A DNA stretch of 64,000 nt from Acidimicrobiaceae bacterium. GTDB lineage: Bacteria > Actinomycetota > Acidimicrobiia > Acidimicrobiales > RAAP-2. Below, one piece after another: positions 26,708 to 35,109 of this stretch. The stretch's first letter is position 1. The number at the start of each line of letters is the position of its first letter. The stretch lies in the NCBI GenBank assembly GCA_003155915.1, contig PMFA01000024.1, positions 181,162 to 245,161 on the forward strand. The letters run 5' to 3'. The translations under genes and the position numbers were made by a program. A model generated the notes under the pieces. It searched no databases. It was not told the origin of the DNA and saw only the letters and a list, made by a program, of their open reading frames with translations.

Positions 26708-27856
26708 TCACGTCGTCGTCGTCGCGGCGGAACACGTCAGTTGATTGCGCGCCGCCAGGTCTTGAGCCGCGGCGGCGATCAGCGTCGACTGCGGAAGCGT
26801 GCCCCCAGTGACCGCGTTCACAATCGCCGCCGAGATCTTGTCGGCCAAGGTTAACGACGCCGCGACCGAGGACGGCGAACCGAACAGAATAAGGTCATCG
26901 CCCGCCGCGAGTGCCTTCACCGACGCCGCCGGTTCGGCCAGGTGCAGCGCGCTGATGGCGCCCGCCGAGAGCGAGTCGGTGACGATGAGTCCCTTAAAGC
27001 CGAGTGTCGTGCGCAGATACTGCACGACGACGGGTGAAAGTCCGGCGGGAAGCGACGACAGTCCGGGAATCCGGGCATTGGACATCATCACGGCGGTGGC
27101 GCCGTTCGCGATTGCTTGACGAAACGGAACAAGTCCGGTCGTCTGAAGCTGCGCCCACGTCAACGTCGCGGCCGGACCGTAATCGGTGTTGCGCGTCGAA
27201 TAGCCCAGACCAGGAAAGTGCTTCACGACCGACAAGACGTCGGCCTCTTGTAGTCCCTTCATGAACGCCGTACCGTCATGTGCCGCGATCGAGGCTACGC
27301 CACTGAAAGAGCGGTAGCCATCGGGATTCGCCTCGCCCGGGAACTGCGCGCGACCGTCGACGTCGAGCACGGGCGCGAGGTCCGTGTTGACGCCCGCGAC
27401 CGATAACGCAGTGCCGACGCGCCGCGCGATCGCGGTGATCTGAGTCGCGTTGAGGTTCTTGCCCATCGTCTGGGCCCACGGGAACGAACCAACCAGGTTC
27501 GTGAGCCGCTCGACGCCGCCGCCCTCTTCGTCGGTCATCACCATCCAGGCGTACTGACCGGGTCGTTCGCGCTGCAGAGTGGCGAGGACTTGGGGCATCG
27601 ACGCCGGGGCCGTCGTGCCGAAGAGAAGTATTCCGCCGTAACCGGCCCGCGCCGCCGGCGCCAACGCGCCGATATTCGTGGCCTCGACGGGGATCGCGAT
27701 GGTCTCGTTGGCCAGTTGCGTCGTCGTCCAGGTCGAGACAATTTGACTCGCGCACGCCAGGTTGGTGGTGGCCGTTCTGCTCTGACTCGCGCCGGCACTG
27801 GCCACGAGGGCGCTCGAGAGCATCACCACTCCGAGAAGTATTCGCAACCGTCGCAC
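26708..27856 (-). CDS. Secreted glycoside hydrolase family 3 protein, beta-N-acetylhexosaminidase-like
   Basis: A 382-residue exported protein with a signal peptide (residues 1-24, ending ASAGAS). The GH3 barrel is recognised by MTDEEGGGVERL, GVNTDLAPVLDV, VVKHFPGLGYS and the nucleophile region GLIVTDSLSAGAI. NagZ-type enzymes recycle or trim peptidoglycan GlcNAc. The loop after KHFPG reads STRNTDYGP where NagZ has an Asp-Ser-His acid/base dyad, so that catalytic element is missing or replaced. The Cys near residue 35 and a Cys near the C-terminus may form a disulfide. GTG 27856 follows a leaderless TAGCCT box. Activity on a different glycoside, or none, is possible. Confidence 0.8.
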   Translation of the reverse strand: MRRLRILLGVVMLSSALVASAGASQSRTATTNLACASQIVSTWTTTQLANETIAIPVEATNIGALAPAARAGYGGILLFGTTAPASMPQVLATLQRERPGQYAWMVMTDEEGGGVERLTNLVGSFPWAQTMGKNLNATQITAIARRVGTALSVAGVNTDLAPVLDVDGRAQFPGEANPDGYRSFSGVASIAAHDGTAFMKGLQEADVLSVVKHFPGLGYSTRNTDYGPAATLTWAQLQTTGLVPFRQAIANGATAVMMSNARIPGLSSLPAGLSPVVVQYLRTTLGFKGLIVTDSLSAGAISALHLAEPAASVKALAAGDDLILFGSPSSVAASLTLADKISAAIVNAVTGGTLPQSTLIAAAAQDLAARNQLTCSAATTTT

Positions 27857-27862
27857 CTATGA

Positions 27863-27868
27863 AGGCTA
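27863..27868 (-). promoter_or_regulatory. -10 box of a leaderless promoter (TAGCCT)
   Basis: TAGCCT ends exactly 6 nt before GTG 27856 of the GH3 gene. No ribosome binding site is seen. Confidence 0.45.
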
Positions 27869-27915
27869 CGACGGCGGTTCGCGATTTACCGACCGCTACG
27901 CTGTCCAGCGTCGAA

Positions 27916-28707
27916 ATGAGTCTGATGTCACCACTGATGCCCGCGGCCTTCATCGGTCACGGTAACCCCATGAACGCACTACAGCACAATCGCTACACCG
28001 AGAGTTGGACGAATTTCGGGGCCTCACTCGAGAGGCCCAAAGCCGTCCTCGTCATCTCAGCGCACTGGTACGTCAATATCACCGCCGTGACGGCCATGCG
28101 AGTGCCGCGCACCATCCATGACTTCTACGGCTTCCCCTCGGAACTCTTCTCCGTCGAATACCCGGCGCCCGGCGATCCCTCCATCGCCGAACGCATCGTC
28201 GACGTGGTGCGACCCACCTACGTCGGCCTCGACGAGGACAGTTGGGGCATCGACCACGGCACGTGGTCGGTACTCGTGCACATGTTCCCCGCGGCGGACG
28301 TGCCGGTCCTGCAACTCTCGATCAACGCCGAACTGCCTTTCGACTACCACTTCAATCTGGGGGCCCAATTGCACGCGCTGCGCAGCGAAGGGGTTCTCAT
28401 CGTGGGTAGCGGCAACGTCGTACACAATCTGCGGCTCGTGGATTTCAACTCCCCCGGCGTCGGCACCGACTGGGCCCATCGATTCGACGACGACATGCGC
28501 GAGATCATGACCAGCGACGCCACCGAACTCGGTCGGGCCAGCGCCCACGGCGACTACCGTCTGGCGGTGCCGACACCCGACCACTTCCTGCCGCTCGCGT
28601 ACGTGGCGGGGCTGTCGGCCGCGGCGAACACCCCGACGCGCACGCTGGTCGACGGCTACGAGATGGGTGCACTCTCGATGACCGCGTACGAACTTCCGGC
28701 CGCCTAA
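27916..28707 (+). CDS. Extradiol dioxygenase, 4,5-DOPA dioxygenase (YgiD) family
   Basis: A 263-residue class III ring-cleaving dioxygenase. The metal-binding histidines expected for the family are in AAFIGHGNPM, LVISAHWYVN, GNVVHNLRLVD and PTPDHFLPLAY. YgiD-like enzymes cleave L-DOPA or related catechols in vitro, but their cellular role is unsettled. ATG 27916 was chosen because family members begin shortly before the first histidine; ATG 27859 in frame would add 19 residues. A TACGCT box 13 nt upstream fits a short leader. It is divergent from the GH3 gene and stands alone. Confidence 0.84.
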   Translation: MSLMSPLMPAAFIGHGNPMNALQHNRYTESWTNFGASLERPKAVLVISAHWYVNITAVTAMRVPRTIHDFYGFPSELFSVEYPAPGDPSIAERIVDVVRPTYVGLDEDSWGIDHGTWSVLVHMFPAADVPVLQLSINAELPFDYHFNLGAQLHALRSEGVLIVGSGNVVHNLRLVDFNSPGVGTDWAHRFDDDMREIMTSDATELGRASAHGDYRLAVPTPDHFLPLAYVAGLSAAANTPTRTLVDGYEMGALSMTAYELPAA

Positions 28708-28708
28708 C

Positions 28709-28951
28709 TCACTTTCGACGCGAAAGACGAACCGCTCGCACGAGGGACGTCGCGAGCGCGAGAACCGCGAGCACGGGTAATACGACGATCGCGGCGGCGT
28801 TGAAGTGACCGCTCTCGCTCAGTAGCGCGGTCACGCCAATGATCACGAGGGCCGCCACGAACAGTTCTGGCGTATCGCCCACTAAAAAGTCCCACCAGAA
28901 TCGACCGAAACCCTTGATGAGGCGCGTGATCACGGACGTGGCGTCACTCAT
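28709..28951 (-). CDS. Small membrane protein paired with COG4280-like gene
   Basis: An 80-residue protein with two hydrophobic segments: LFVAALVIIGVTALL (mid-protein) and AAAIVVLPVLAVLALATSLV near the end, followed by a basic tail RAVRLSRRK. It begins at ATG 28951, which overlaps the stop of the COG4280-like gene as ATGA; an in-frame extension lies inside that gene. The N-terminal part (LIKGFGRFWWDFLVGDTPE) is conserved-looking. The strict coupling suggests a small partner subunit of the larger membrane protein. Function unknown. Confidence 0.68.
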   Translation of the reverse strand: MSDATSVITRLIKGFGRFWWDFLVGDTPELFVAALVIIGVTALLSESGHFNAAAIVVLPVLAVLALATSLVRAVRLSRRK

Positions 28952-29715
28952 GCGTTCGTCACGGTCATCGGTGTGCTTGCTTCGCGACGCATGGCCAGGA
29001 CGAACGCCCACGAGACGACCGCGTAGATCGCGGCCAGTCCCAACAGCATCGTGTCACCGCCCGGCCAACGGACCTTTAGACCTTCGCCAGTCCAGAACGT
29101 CCCGTAGGTCACCAGCAGGACGCCGACCGACATCTTTAGGGCGTTTTCCGGCACGTTCGAGAGCTGTTTGGCGACAATGACGCCCCCCAGTGCGACGAGT
29201 ATCACGGCGACGGCGGCCGCGGCGGCCGCGAGGCCGAGTCGGTGGGCAGAAGTACCGAGCGTGATCACGAGGATGATGACCTCGAGACCCTCGAGGAAGA
29301 CCCCCTTGAACGCCATCACGAAGGCGATCCGGTCTCGACCGCTTGTGGCACCCGCCGCTCGCAACTCGGCGACGGTCTGTTCATAAATGGCGTCCTCGTC
29401 GTGCTTCGCTTTCAGGCCGGTGGCGCGAAGTATTGACTTCCTCAACCACTGCATCCCGAAAATGAGGAGTACGCCGCCGACCACGAGACGCAAGGCGCTG
29501 AGCGGAACGTGCACGAGCGCCGGACCGAAGGCCGCGACGAGTGCCGTCAAGACCACGAGTGCCACGCCGCTGCCCTCGAAGGCTGAACGCCACCCGCGAG
29601 TGTGGCCCACGGCGAAGACGATCGTGAGGGCCTCCACCGTCTCCACACACGATGCCAGAAACACCGCGCCGACGAGGACGATGGTTCCCGAAGAAACTGA
29701 TGCAGCTATCAACAC
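28948..29715 (-). CDS. COG4280-like predicted membrane transporter
   Basis: A 255-residue membrane protein with about seven hydrophobic segments. Two similar acidic motifs sit in helix 1 (FLASCVETVEALTIVFAVG) and after the central loop (FKGVFLEGLEVIILVITLG), each E-x-x-E with a following hydrophobic run. This is an internal pseudo-repeat like those of FTR1 iron permeases and cation exporters. GTG 29715 was chosen because GAGGG lies 8 nt upstream; a longer start at 29736 has none. Metal-ion transport is inferred only from the paired Glu motifs. It is coupled to the small membrane gene downstream. Confidence 0.68.
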   Translation of the reverse strand: MLIAASVSSGTIVLVGAVFLASCVETVEALTIVFAVGHTRGWRSAFEGSGVALVVLTALVAAFGPALVHVPLSALRLVVGGVLLIFGMQWLRKSILRATGLKAKHDEDAIYEQTVAELRAAGATSGRDRIAFVMAFKGVFLEGLEVIILVITLGTSAHRLGLAAAAAAVAVILVALGGVIVAKQLSNVPENALKMSVGVLLVTYGTFWTGEGLKVRWPGGDTMLLGLAAIYAVVSWAFVLAMRREASTPMTVTNA

Positions 29716-29855
29716 GTCATTTTCCCTCTGGACCAAGGTGAACAGTGCGATTCCGCTCTGTCACAGGCTCAACTTCCCCTTGAACGCTAGCGTCCGATCC
29801 TGACAACGCCGGACGTCGAGCCGCGACGCGGTTCTCCCTCACGGGGACGAGAGTT

Positions 29856-30398
29856 CTACTCGCGGCGGCGGAGTTCGTCTTCCACGAGCGCCGGATCGAG
29901 CCCCCGACTTCGTAGCAGTACGAGGGTGTGAAACCACAGGTCGGCCGCCTCTTCGACCACCCGGTGGTCGTCTTCACTCAACGCGGCGACCACCAATTCG
30001 ACCGCCTCTTCTCCCACCTTTCGCGCCACACGTCCCGGCCCGTCACGCAGTAGTTCCACCACGTACGACCCCTCGGGTGCGTCCTGATCTCGTTGAAGGA
30101 TCTTTCGCCACAACCACGGAGTGAAGCACGACGTGGTTCCGTCGTGACACGCCGGCCCCTCGGCGGAGACGCGTACGAGGACGGCGTCGTCGTCACAGTC
30201 GTGCGAAATCTCGACGACGTGCATCGAGTTACCTGACGTCTCACCCTTCTGCCAGAGCTTCTGGCGAGACCGCGAGAAGAAGTGCACGAGTCCGCTCGAA
30301 CGCGTCAGCGCGAGCGCCTCCTCGTCCATCCAACCCAACATCAGGACGCGGCCGCTGGAGTCATCTTGCACTATTGCCGCACGGAGTTCTTCGCTCAT
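29856..30398 (-). CDS. hisIE: Bifunctional phosphoribosyl-AMP cyclohydrolase / phosphoribosyl-ATP pyrophosphatase
   Basis: A 180-residue fusion for steps 2 and 3 of histidine synthesis. The N-terminal HisI part (to ~110) keeps the metal-site segment HDCDDDAVLVRVSAEGPACH and GTTSCF. The HisE part starts around LQRDQDAPEGSYVVELL and has the MazG-like acidic helix motif KVGEEAVELVVAAL and EEAADLWFHTLVLL. It is shorter than the ~200-residue enterobacterial HisIE, mainly at the N-terminus. ATG 30398 overlaps the hisF stop (ATGA). It is the last gene of the operon. Confidence 0.94.
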   Translation of the reverse strand: MSEELRAAIVQDDSSGRVLMLGWMDEEALALTRSSGLVHFFSRSRQKLWQKGETSGNSMHVVEISHDCDDDAVLVRVSAEGPACHDGTTSCFTPWLWRKILQRDQDAPEGSYVVELLRDGPGRVARKVGEEAVELVVAALSEDDHRVVEEAADLWFHTLVLLRSRGLDPALVEDELRRRE

Positions 30399-31147
30399 AT
30401 CAGTTCCTTCATCGGTCGAAGTTGAATACCCAGATCTTGGATCTCGCGACGCAGACCCGGCAGTCCGGCCGGATTCTCGTGCACGATCGACGCGATCAAC
30501 GCCGCGTCGGTGATACGCAGAGCGTCGGCGACGTGAGCGGCCGATCCGGCCCCGCCGGAGGCAATCACCGGAATCGACACCGCGTCTCGCACGCTCGCGG
30601 TCAACGCCAAATCAAATCCCTGACGGCGACCATCGTGTGAGATCGATGTCAACAGGATCTCGCCGGCGCCGCGCGAGGCCGCTTCAATGGCCCAGGGAAT
30701 GGTCTTGGTTGACGTGACCACGCGACCGCCGTGCGTGTGGACGACACCGTCGCCCGCGTCGATGGCGACGACGACGGCTTGGCTGCCGTAACGCCGGGCA
30801 ATGGCGCTGATCAAACTGGGATCAGCGAGAGCCGCCGAATTCAGCGACACGCGATCGGCGCCGGATTCGATGATTCGGATGGCGTCTTCAACCGAGCGCA
30901 CGCCGCCACCCACGGTGAAGGGAATCTCCAACACGTCGGCGACGTCGGCAACGACCGACGTCATCGTCGCGCTGTCTTCGGGCGTCGCCGTGATGTCGAG
31001 AAAGACCAGTTCGTCGGCGCCGCCGTCGCTATAGAACTTCGCGAGCTCGACCGGATCACCCACGTCGCGCAGTCCGACGAAGTTGACGCCCTTCACCACG
31101 CGACCGTGGGCCACGTCGAGACAGGGGATCAAACGGGCGAGAGGCAT
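30395..31147 (-). CDS. hisF: Imidazole glycerol phosphate synthase, cyclase subunit
   Basis: A 250-residue TIM-barrel subunit that makes imidazole glycerol phosphate and AICAR with HisH-derived ammonia. The catalytic aspartates are in LIPCLDVAHGRVVKG and VVVAIDAGDG. Phosphate sites are FTVGGGVRS and VIASGGAGS. The start at ATG 31147 lies 19 bp inside hisH; the longer frame lies within hisH and does not fit the family N-terminus. Overlap with both neighbours shows translational coupling of the HisH-HisF complex. Confidence 0.95.
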   Translation of the reverse strand: MPLARLIPCLDVAHGRVVKGVNFVGLRDVGDPVELAKFYSDGGADELVFLDITATPEDSATMTSVVADVADVLEIPFTVGGGVRSVEDAIRIIESGADRVSLNSAALADPSLISAIARRYGSQAVVVAIDAGDGVVHTHGGRVVTSTKTIPWAIEAASRGAGEILLTSISHDGRRQGFDLALTASVRDAVSIPVIASGGAGSAAHVADALRITDAALIASIVHENPAGLPGLRREIQDLGIQLRPMKELI

Positions 31148-31683
31148 CGCTCGAGAAAGGCCAAACCGGCCGACCCGCTCTTTTCGGGGTGGAATTGTAC
31201 GCCCAAGAACGCGCCGCGTTCGACCGCGACGGTGACACCCTCGGACGTCGCCACACTGTCGGGGCAGGTCGCGGCGTAGGAGTGGGCGAAGTAGAAAGCA
31301 TCGCCCCACGGTTCGACCATGGCCCATCCCAGTCGAGGGACCCGGCCTTCGGTCAACAGATGAACCGAGCCGGACAGCAGACCAATGCCGTCGACGCCGC
31401 CGTCTTCGTCGCTGTGTTCCAACGCCAACTGCATGCCGAGACAGATGCCGAGTATCGGCGCGCCCTTCTCGAATCGATTGCGCAACGCTTGTGCCGCGCC
31501 GGTCGACTCGAGGTGATCCATGGCGCTACGCGCCGAACCGACGCCCGGAAGAATCACCAATTCACTTTCAGAGATCTTGGTCGGGTCGCTGCTCACGACA
31601 CTGCTGACGCCCAAGTGCGTGAGTGCCGCTCGAACCGACCGCGTGTTACCGGCGCCGTAGTCGACGACGACGACGTCACTCAC
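31129..31683 (-). CDS. hisH: Imidazole glycerol phosphate synthase, glutaminase subunit
   Basis: A 184-residue class I glutamine amidotransferase supplying ammonia to HisF. The nucleophile Cys is in LGICLGMQLAL, and the catalytic His and Glu are in GVQFHPEKSG. The N-terminal VVVDYGAGNTRSV is typical, although most HisH have G-N-L/I-R-S. At 184 residues it is at the short end of the family (about 195-210). The GTG start overlaps the hisCB stop by 4 bp and the gene end overlaps hisF by 19 bp. Confidence 0.94.
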   Translation of the reverse strand: MSDVVVVDYGAGNTRSVRAALTHLGVSSVVSSDPTKISESELVILPGVGSARSAMDHLESTGAAQALRNRFEKGAPILGICLGMQLALEHSDEDGGVDGIGLLSGSVHLLTEGRVPRLGWAMVEPWGDAFYFAHSYAATCPDSVATSEGVTVAVERGAFLGVQFHPEKSGSAGLAFLERCLSPV

Positions 31684-33200
31684 AGCGACCCCTTCGTCGA
31701 GCGCACGAGCGAGCCGTCTCGAGTGAGGGCTTGGGCGAGCGCACGCCCGACGGCCTTGAACGCAGCCTCGGCGACGTGGTGGTCGTTCTCGCCTGTTGCG
31801 GTCACGTGGAGCGTGATCCGGGCGTTTTGGGCGAGCGACTGAAAGGCGTGGGTCGCCATGCCCGGATCGGGGGTGATCGAGATGTTGGCTGTGGCCCGAC
31901 CGGAGAGGTCGACCACGGCGTGAGCCAGCGCCTCGTCCATCGGCACGCGAGCCTCGCCGTAACGAGTGAGCCCCCGTCGATCACCGAGTGCCTCGTCGAG
32001 CGCCTCGCCGAAGGTGATCATCATGTCTTCGACCATGTGGTGTTCGCCTGTTTCGAGGTCCCCCACACCCTCGAGGCGCAGGTCCATACCGGCGTGGAAC
32101 ACCAACTGCTGGAGCATGTGGTCGTAGAAACCGAGGCCCGTGTTCACGTAGACGCGGCCTTGGCCGGGAACGCGTAACCGGATGTTCAAGAGCGTCTCGG
32201 CCGTGGCACGACGGCGGCGAACCGAGGGGCTCGGCATCGCCTCGCCGTCGAGGACCGCGCGCAGAGCGTCGAGCAAGACGTTGTCGTCGAGCTCGTCCTT
32301 CACACTTATTCGCAGTCCCCCCTCGTAGGCGCGAACGACGACGCCGTAGGCCATCAGTTGCTGCACGAGCACTTGGGGCGTCTCCATCGGGATGAAGAGG
32401 AAGTTGGTGTAGGACTTCACCGGCGTCAGTCCCAGCGAGGTCAACTCGTTCGAGAGGCGCTCACGCTCAGCCACTTGTGTCGATACGTCGAGCGGCGTCG
32501 AGATCGCGGCCAACGCCAGCGCTGCCGACAGCGACGAGACCGACAGGGGCGCCTGTCGCGACGTGATGATGTCAATGGTCTCGGAGCTCGCGATGGCGTA
32601 GCCGACGCGGGCGCCGGCCAGTCCGTAGGCCTTCGAGAAGGTTCGCAACACGATCGCACCCGAATCGACGCGCTCGAGCGCGTCGACGCCGGCGTAGTCG
32701 GCGTACGCTTCGTCGATCACCAGCTGGCCCGGGACGTCGGGAATCTCCGGCAACTCGCCGGTGGGATTGTTCGGGCGACAGACGAAAACCAAGTCTGCTC
32801 TTGACGGATCGTCCACGATCGTGGCGCCGGCCATTGCGGCAGCGAAGGGGTACATCGAATACGAGAACGCGGGCACGGTGGCGACGGTGCCGCCTTCGGC
32901 GAAGAGCCGCGCTACTAAGACAATGAACTCATCGCTGCCGGCCCCGAGCGCGACCTGATCAATGCCCACGCCGTGACGTGCGGCGATCGCCGCTCGCAAC
33001 GAGTGATATCGACCACGGTCGTATTCGTTGACGTCGGCGAGGGCGCGGGCCAACGCCGCGGGGCGCGCACTCGGCGGCGGCGTCGCGGCCACGTTGCCGT
33101 CGAAGCGGATGATGTCGCGCGGGTCCAGTCCAACCTTCTCGGCGATCACTTCGTTTGACGGCGGCCATTGGTAGCTCGCAAGTGCGACGGGCCGTGTCAT
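31680..33200 (-). CDS. hisCB: HisC-HisB fusion: histidinol-phosphate aminotransferase / imidazoleglycerol-phosphate dehydratase
   Basis: A single 506-residue frame encodes two histidine enzymes. Residues 1-~320 are a class I/II aminotransferase of the HisC type: VFVCRPNNPTGELPE, DEAYADYAG and the PLP lysine Lys190 in RTFSKAYGLAGARVGY. Residues ~328-506 are HisB dehydratase: GFYDHMLQQLVFHAGM, GEHHMVED (His387-His388), VPMDEALAHAVVDLSGR and NDHHVAEAAFKAVGRAL (His474-His475), the duplicated metal-binding pattern. The linker is only ~10 residues (GEAMPSPSVR). No histidinol-phosphatase domain is present. The fusion would carry out steps 6 and 7 in reversed domain order (dehydratase product feeds the aminotransferase). 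It is coupled to hisD and hisH by 4-bp overlaps. Confidence 0.93.
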   Translation of the reverse strand: MTRPVALASYQWPPSNEVIAEKVGLDPRDIIRFDGNVAATPPPSARPAALARALADVNEYDRGRYHSLRAAIAARHGVGIDQVALGAGSDEFIVLVARLFAEGGTVATVPAFSYSMYPFAAAMAGATIVDDPSRADLVFVCRPNNPTGELPEIPDVPGQLVIDEAYADYAGVDALERVDSGAIVLRTFSKAYGLAGARVGYAIASSETIDIITSRQAPLSVSSLSAALALAAISTPLDVSTQVAERERLSNELTSLGLTPVKSYTNFLFIPMETPQVLVQQLMAYGVVVRAYEGGLRISVKDELDDNVLLDALRAVLDGEAMPSPSVRRRRATAETLLNIRLRVPGQGRVYVNTGLGFYDHMLQQLVFHAGMDLRLEGVGDLETGEHHMVEDMMITFGEALDEALGDRRGLTRYGEARVPMDEALAHAVVDLSGRATANISITPDPGMATHAFQSLAQNARITLHVTATGENDHHVAEAAFKAVGRALAQALTRDGSLVRSTKGSL

Positions 33201-34255
33201 CGACGCGCCGTGATCTTGTGAGCGGGCATGTCTTCGAGTTCGGCGAGCGCTTCAATCGTGGGCGCGAGGCGATCCAGTCCCTCTTTCGTGACGCGCTGGA
33301 CGGTGACCGTCTTCATGAAGGCCTCCAGACCGAGACCCCCCGTCGACTTCGCCCACCCGCCGGTCGGTAACACGTGATTGCCGCCAGTGGCGTAGTCCCC
33401 CGCCGGAACCGGAGAGTAGGGACCGACGAACACCGCGCCGGCGTTTCGAATGCGATCGGCCAACGACTCGGCTCGTTCACCCAAGAGCGCGACGTGCTCG
33501 GCGGCGTACTCCTCAACTTGGGCGAGCGCGGCGTCCACGTCGTCGCCGACCCACACCACGTGAGCGCGCGAGTCGGGACCGTGCTCCATTTGGGCGTCCA
33601 GCTCTTGTTGGACGATGACCGGATCGAATCCAATGTCTGCGACGACGACGACCTCGCTGGGCCCCGCCGGCAGATCAATGGCCACGTCACGACTCACGAG
33701 CAGTTTGGCCGTGTTCACCGCCCCACCGCCGGGACCGAAGATCTTGTCGACGGGCGCGATCGATTCGGTGCCGTAGGCCATCGCCGCGATGGCTTGCGCG
33801 CCGCCGATTGCCCAAACCTCGTCGATGCCGAGGAGCGCGGCCGCGGCCGCGACCGCGGCCGAACCGTTGGGCGGCGTGCAGACCACGATTCGCTCGACGC
33901 CCGCGACCTGGGCCGGCACCCCGGACATGATGAGCGACGACACCAGACCGGTGGGAACATAGATGCCGATCGAACGGATCGGCGTCCAACGACGCTCGAG
34001 GGTGACGCCGGGCGACACCTCCAGCGTGAGGTCCGCCGGTCGTTGGGCGGCGTGCCAGGTGCGTACGTTCTCCGCCGCAGCCAATACGGCCGACGTCGGG
34101 ATGTCGCCGTAGGCGACGGCTCGCTGGGGACTCGAGGCGGTCGTGCCGTCAAACTTCTTGGACCACGCAACGAGCGCGGCGTCGCCGCGCGCGCGAACGT
34201 CATTGACGATCTCTTCAATGGTGACGGGCTTCTCGGTCACGACGGGCTTACTCAC
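33197..34255 (-). CDS. hisD: Histidinol dehydrogenase, compact form
   Basis: A 352-residue zinc enzyme for the last two oxidations to histidine; typical HisD is ~430. GTG 34255 overlaps the hisG stop; upstream in-frame sequence lies inside hisG. By comparison with E. coli HisD (from memory), the zinc ligands are kept as Gln222, His225 (AQMEHGPDS), Asp287 (PAGDYATGGNHVLP) and His346 (MPAHKI), and the catalytic pair as Glu253-His254 (AAEHVAL). About 37 N-terminal residues and about 36 residues between His225 and Glu253 are absent; spacing elsewhere is unchanged. The segment KIFGPGGGAV replaces the usual GPGN. Probably active but structurally trimmed. Confidence 0.92.
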   Translation of the reverse strand: MSKPVVTEKPVTIEEIVNDVRARGDAALVAWSKKFDGTTASSPQRAVAYGDIPTSAVLAAAENVRTWHAAQRPADLTLEVSPGVTLERRWTPIRSIGIYVPTGLVSSLIMSGVPAQVAGVERIVVCTPPNGSAAVAAAAALLGIDEVWAIGGAQAIAAMAYGTESIAPVDKIFGPGGGAVNTAKLLVSRDVAIDLPAGPSEVVVVADIGFDPVIVQQELDAQMEHGPDSRAHVVWVGDDVDAALAQVEEYAAEHVALLGERAESLADRIRNAGAVFVGPYSPVPAGDYATGGNHVLPTGGWAKSTGGLGLEAFMKTVTVQRVTKEGLDRLAPTIEALAELEDMPAHKITARR

Positions 34256-35109
34256 GGCACCATCCGTTCTACGGGCAGCGTGAGAATCGAACTCGCGCCG
34301 GCGGCCTCCAGACGCGGCAACAGCGACCAGATCTCGGCCGCCGGTACCAATGCGTGCACCGCGACGATGCCTGGTGTCGCCAGATCCATGACCGTGGGCG
34401 AACCCGTCGTCGGCAAAAGCGCCGTCACTTCGCCCAGGCGACTCTTGGCGACGTTGCACAAGAGGTAGCGGTTCGCACGAGCGTTGATGACCGACCCGAG
34501 CACCATCGTGAGCGTGCGACGAGCCTCGTAATCCATCGAACCGACCTTTCCCACCAACACCGCCTCCGATTCGAAGAGGGTGCCGATCGAGCGCAGTCCG
34601 TTGGTGCGAAGCGTGCTCCCGGTCGACACGAGGTCGATAATCGCGTCGGCGAGTCCGAGTCGGGGTGATATTTCCACCGAACCCGTGACCTGCACGAGTT
34701 CGGCGTCGATGCCGAGGTCGGCCAAGGCGCGCCTGGCGATGCGCGGGTGTGACGTGGCGATTCTTCGACCGGCGAGGTCTCCGATGCTCTTGGCGTCATC
34801 TTCCATCGAGACCGCGGCCTGCAGCGAGCACGCGCCGTAGCCGAGTCGCAGGAGTACCTCGACGTCGCACTCGCGCTCTGATATCAAGTCCAGGCCCGTG
34901 ATTCCGCAGTCCACGACGCCGTCTTGGACGTACTCGGGCACGTCCTCGGCGCGCACGAAGAGCAGATCGATGTCGGCGTTGCGACAGTGCGACTGCAGGA
35001 CCCGTTCGCCCGGCTCTTGCGGCGAAACGCCGCTCGCCTCCAACAGCGACCACGACGGCTCGCGAAGCCGACCCTTGGACGGCAATGCCAATGAGAGGCG
35101 GCGGTTCAT
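34252..35109 (-). CDS. hisG: ATP phosphoribosyltransferase, long form
   Basis: A 285-residue first enzyme of histidine synthesis, joining ATP and PRPP. The N-terminus LSLALPSKGRL, the segment DCGITGLDLI and the PRPP-binding TGSVEISPRLGLADAIIDLVS are characteristic. The C-terminal ~75 residues match the HisG regulatory (histidine-feedback) domain of the long form, so no HisZ is needed. ATG 35109 has AGAGGAG upstream and overlaps the yerC stop (ATGA). As second gene of the operon it is probably limited by both feedback and yerC-linked transcription. Confidence 0.94.
   Translation of the reverse strand: MNRRLSLALPSKGRLREPSWSLLEASGVSPQEPGERVLQSHCRNADIDLLFVRAEDVPEYVQDGVVDCGITGLDLISERECDVEVLLRLGYGACSLQAAVSMEDDAKSIGDLAGRRIATSHPRIARRALADLGIDAELVQVTGSVEISPRLGLADAIIDLVSTGSTLRTNGLRSIGTLFESEAVLVGKVGSMDYEARRTLTMVLGSVINARANRYLLCNVAKSRLGEVTALLPTTGSPTVMDLATPGIVAVHALVPAAEIWSLLPRLEAAGASSILTLPVERMVP

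Noticed and set aside
33830..33870. GCGGCCGC-rich low-complexity run
   Set aside because: It encodes the Ala-rich helix (AAVAAAAALLG) of HisD and needs no other explanation.
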